Below are positions 31,101 to 33,033 of a stretch of DNA of 33,033 nucleotides, piece after piece. The number at the start of each line of letters is the position of its first letter. Position 1 is the stretch's first letter. The translations under genes and the position numbers were made by a program. The notes beneath the pieces were generated by a model. The model worked only from the letters and a program-made list of their open reading frames with translations. It made no database searches and was not told where the DNA came from. Origin of the DNA: Pseudomonadota bacterium (GTDB lineage Bacteria; Desulfobacterota; Desulfobaccia; Desulfobaccales; 0-14-0-80-60-11); contig JAHIKF010000174.1 in assembly GCA_018897875.1 (NCBI GenBank), positions 1 to 33,033 of the forward strand. Reading direction: 5' to 3'.

Positions 31101-33033
31101 CATCAGCCCGCCAGGCCTCGGGAGAAAAACCCAGCAGGGTCTCGACCTGGGGGCTGACATAGAGGAAATCGACCCCTGCCGCCAGGGAGATGGTATAGGT
31201 GATGGCCGGTATTTGCTCTACCAGGGTGCGATATTTGGCCTCGCTATAGCGCAGGGCTTTTTCCACGTCACGGCGGACCTGAAGTTCGGCTTCCAGCGAC
31301 TCGTTGGCCTGCCGCAATTGGGCGGTGCGCGCCGCCACCCGGATCTCCAGGTCCTCCTTGGCCCGGCGCAGGGCCTCTTCCGCCTGGACCCGGGCGATGG
31401 CGCTGCCCACCTGGGCCGCCAGGGTCTCCAGGGCCGCCCGGGCCGTAGCCGGCACCTCTTCATAATGGTGGGAAGCAACGTTGATCGAGGCGATAACCCG
31501 GTCCTGGTGGATTACCGGGATGATCGCCACTGAACGCAAACCTTCCTTCAAGCCCTCTTCATCCATTAATCCCGGCAGGTCTTGCAGGCGGGCATACACG
31601 GGTCTTCCCGCCATGACCAGGTAGGTATTGAGATCATCGGCCTCGTAATACGCCCCCTGTTGCACGAACTCAGGGGAGAAGCCCTGGTGATAGGCCAGGT
31701 CCAGGTCTCCGGAAGCGGGGTCGACCACATACACCCCCCCGCTGTCCAGGCCTGAAATAGTAATGGCGGTTTCCACGCATAACCGCAGAGTCTCCTGCAA
31801 CCCCATCTTGCCGCTGAGCGTCAGGGCCAAATCGCGCTGCAGACTGATGATCGCCTCGGTGCGCCGGCGTTCCTCAATTTCACGGCGCAGTCGGGCATTG
31901 GCCGACTGCAATCCGGCCGTCCGCTCGGCCACCATTCGTTCCAGTTCTTCATACGCCCGGCGCCGGATATCTTCTGCCTGCTTGCGTTCGGAAATATCCC
32001 GGATGACCGCCAGCAAACGGTCCCGGCCTCCCAGGGGGGTAAGGGTTAAATTGATCTCTATCCAGAACCGGCGGCCGCCTCGATTTTCCATCGGCCATTC
32101 AAAGAGCTGCGGCCCTTCCTCCAGGGCTTTTCGCTTTAATTCCAGGGCGTCCTGAATCGTGTAAGGAGAATCGGCGCTGCACACGTTCTCCAGGCTGAGC
32201 GTCGCGGCTTCCTTGATATCGTATCCGACCATCTCCAGATATTTTTGATTAGCCTCCAGAAAATGGCCCGTCGCCGGGTCGAAAACGACGATGCCGTCGT
32301 TGACGGCGCTGAAAATCGTCCGGTATTTTTCCTCCGAGGCCTTGAGGGCCTCCTCCGCCAGCTGCCTTTCGGTAACGTCCAGCAAGGTGCCCATGACCGC
32401 GGGGCGCCCGTGGTATTCCACCTGGCGGGACATGGTCTCAACATGGATTACCGATCCGTCTTTGCACAGCCCTTTAAACTCACTGCGGGATGGTAAGCCT
32501 TCTCCGGCCAGGCGGCGTTCAACGTTCCCAAGGATGCGGTCGCGATCTTCCGGAGCTAAGAGGTCCGAGGGGCCCAAACGATCAATCAGTTCATCCGGGC
32601 AGTAGCCGAAGGCCCGGGCCAGCGTCGGGTTGACGTAGCGGAATTTGCCATCCTGAATCACATAGACTCCCGCCAAGGACCCTTCGGTGACAATCCGGTA
32701 GCTGGCTTCGCTCTGCCGCAGCGCCGCCTCCACCTGCCGGCGCTCGGTAATGTCCTCCTGGACTGCAACCCAACACATCTTCCCGGCGATTTCCAGAGTG
32801 CTGATCCGGGCTTGGGTATAAAATGAGGTTCCGTCTTTCCGGCGGTTCCGGACTTCCCCGGACAAGATGCGTTTCGTCTTCAAATGCTCGACCATTTCCT
32901 GGGCAAACCTGAGGCTCTCCGCGGCAGAAAAATCATTGAGCCTGGAGGCAGGTTGCCCGATTAATTCCCCCGGCTGATACCCGAACATGGTATCGAAGGC
33001 CGGGTTGGAATACATAATCTTGCCGTCGGCGTC
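28150..33033 (-). CDS. Giant soluble multi-PAS/GAF histidine kinase (5' end beyond window)
   Basis: The frame is open to the window edge: codons upstream of the Met at 33015 still read as PAS sequence (DADGKI before MYSNPAF), so the true start is outside. At least 1,627 residues are visible. Reading from the N-terminus there are three PAS domains, a GAF (about 390-540), five more PAS domains (about 590-1215), a second GAF (about 1225-1385; WVGYAEADAHKSVRPVA), then HisKA_3 with H-box RRRVARELHDELGQ, and a HATPase with N-box FQESLTNVVKHA, DNGRGF and SLGLTAMNERA. Most PAS units end in DITERKQAE-like joints. No membrane helix is visible, so this part is cytoplasmic. It is coupled to the LuxR-type regulator. 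Confidence 0.95.
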   Translation of the reverse strand, partial: DADGKIMYSNPAFDTMFGYQPGELIGQPASRLNDFSAAESLRFAQEMVEHLKTKRILSGEVRNRRKDGTSFYTQARISTLEIAGKMCWVAVQEDITERRQVEAALRQSEASYRIVTEGSLAGVYVIQDGKFRYVNPTLARAFGYCPDELIDRLGPSDLLAPEDRDRILGNVERRLAGEGLPSRSEFKGLCKDGSVIHVETMSRQVEYHGRPAVMGTLLDVTERQLAEEALKASEEKYRTIFSAVNDGIVVFDPATGHFLEANQKYLEMVGYDIKEAATLSLENVCSADSPYTIQDALELKRKALEEGPQLFEWPMENRGGRRFWIEINLTLTPLGGRDRLLAVIRDISERKQAEDIRRRAYEELERMVAERTAGLQSANARLRREIEERRRTEAIISLQRDLALTLSGKMGLQETLRLCVETAITISGLDSGGVYVVDPASGDLDLAYHQGFSPEFVQQGAYYEADDLNTYLVMAGRPVYARLQDLPGLMDEEGLKEGLRSVAIIPVIHQDRVIASINVASHHYEEVPATARAALETLAAQVGSAIARVQAEEALRRAKEDLEIRVAARTAQLRQANESLEAELQVRRDVEKALRYSEAKYRTLVEQIPAITYTISLAAGVDFLYVSPQVETLLGFSPEAWRADAENWERQIHPDDRERLLAEITHSLETGAPFSTEYRLLAKSGRIVWFRDEARVVYDSEGRFLFLQGLALDITERKQAEDALKQTTQTLQTLIQASPLAIVALDLDLTIRLWNPGAERMFGWKESEVLGGYLPAVVPENQRIEEEVRLKLEMAGKAQSALELKRLCKDGSMLDVHLWTASLLDANGEVIGNMGILADITARKRAEEELRRQAELLDLAHDAIIVRDLDDRIVFWNSGAEETYGWGKAEVQGQEPHQLLKTEFPQPREELEAELLRQGQWQGELSHIRRDGRRIVVASRWALQRDKEGKPAAILEINRDITGQKQAEAGRARLAAILEATSDLVSTADQKGMVLYLNRAGRKMLGIGVDEDIAGLFVKDLHPEWGWNLIREGSRYAAIHHKVWSGETAFRSRGGQEIPTSQVVIAHKGAAGKVEFFSTIARDITASQQAAQALQEANNRLRTLVLASPLAIIALDLKGRVISWNPAAEHMFGWRQEEVMGRPLPIIPPGQEKNFQAIHQQTLEGDSLLGLELRRQRRDGSLIDIRLSTSPLHDGAGAMTGIMGIIEDITEPKRMAATLRQASRALKAITECHQALIRATDETELLGEVCRIIVEVGGYRMAWVGYAEADAHKSVRPVAQTGFDEGYVEKLNLTWADKARGRGPVGTAIRLGEPAVCRDTQVDPGFAFMAEEARIRGYASVLALPLNHSHTFGALNIYATEPNAFDDEEINLLLGLANDLAYGIMALRGRAKQRRAEEALKESEQELRRLASQLLSIQEKERRRVARELHDELGQALTVLKINLVAIEDKLAPAQQHLKANCEHMLSYIDTVIENVRRLSWDLSPSSLEDLGLSAALGYLVDETCRNHNMQSAVVMDEIDHLFTPEIQINIYRIFQESLTNVVKHASASLVSVNVTREDGKVSFTIRDNGRGFNLKQALSGKVAKKSLGLTAMNERALMARGSLQISSRKGRGTTIGFFIPTAKRGK

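Noticed and set aside
33013..33015. Met at 33015 as the start of the giant kinase
   Set aside because: Codons upstream continue a PAS domain to the window edge, so the gene is truncated by the window rather than starting here.

Overview
The window is a GC-rich bacterial chromosome segment. It is densely coded and has many overlapping start/stop pairs. A tetraheme class-III-type cytochrome c, a monoheme cytochrome, very large PAS/GAF kinases and many dispersed palindromic repeats fit an environmental Gram-negative bacterium of the Desulfobacterota (deltaproteobacterial) type. That placement is an inference from gene content; no rRNA, tRNA or other marker in the window settles it.

Layout. 1-850: the end of an IS1595-like transposase, then a MntA/HepT toxin-antitoxin pair. 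873-3457: LemA and a DUF2207 membrane protein. 3478-6960 (minus): a pseudokinase-SPOR membrane protein, purC and a histidine kinase with a worn ATPase domain, closed by an intrinsic terminator. 7175-12132 (plus): a CDP-alcohol phosphatidyltransferase with a HAD-IB phosphatase (probable phosphatidylglycerol synthesis), a small coiled-coil protein, queD, a tetraheme cytochrome, a K+ channel overlapping a cyclic-nucleotide-binding protein, cytidine deaminase and a 33-residue membrane peptide. 12619-15388 (minus): qatB, a double-HTH regulator and qatC, a partial Qat anti-phage locus with no visible qatA or qatD. It sits between two inverted copies of a 126-bp palindromic element. 15811-21244 (minus): sensor kinase, single-domain response regulator, tilS and a B12-type radical SAM protein. 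21599-23229: a carboxymuconolactone-decarboxylase-family protein, a TPR lipoprotein and a monoheme cytochrome c. 23424-25000 (minus): an ABC-2 exporter framed by inverted hairpin repeats. 25564-27309 (minus): an IS1634-like transposase whose catalytic triad looks degenerate. 27494-33033 (minus): a LuxR-type response regulator and a giant multi-PAS histidine kinase that runs off the window end.

The most unusual region is 12.2-15.6 kb. QatC is a QueC-like enzyme, and its predicted substrate comes from the pathway that begins with QueD, encoded 4 kb away. QatB keeps the N-terminal Met-Gly-Thr-Ser start expected of its family. An XRE-type double-HTH protein lies between them, preceded by a promoter with a repeated operator-like motif. 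The window also holds at least three MITE-like elements or palindrome families in its intergenic spaces.
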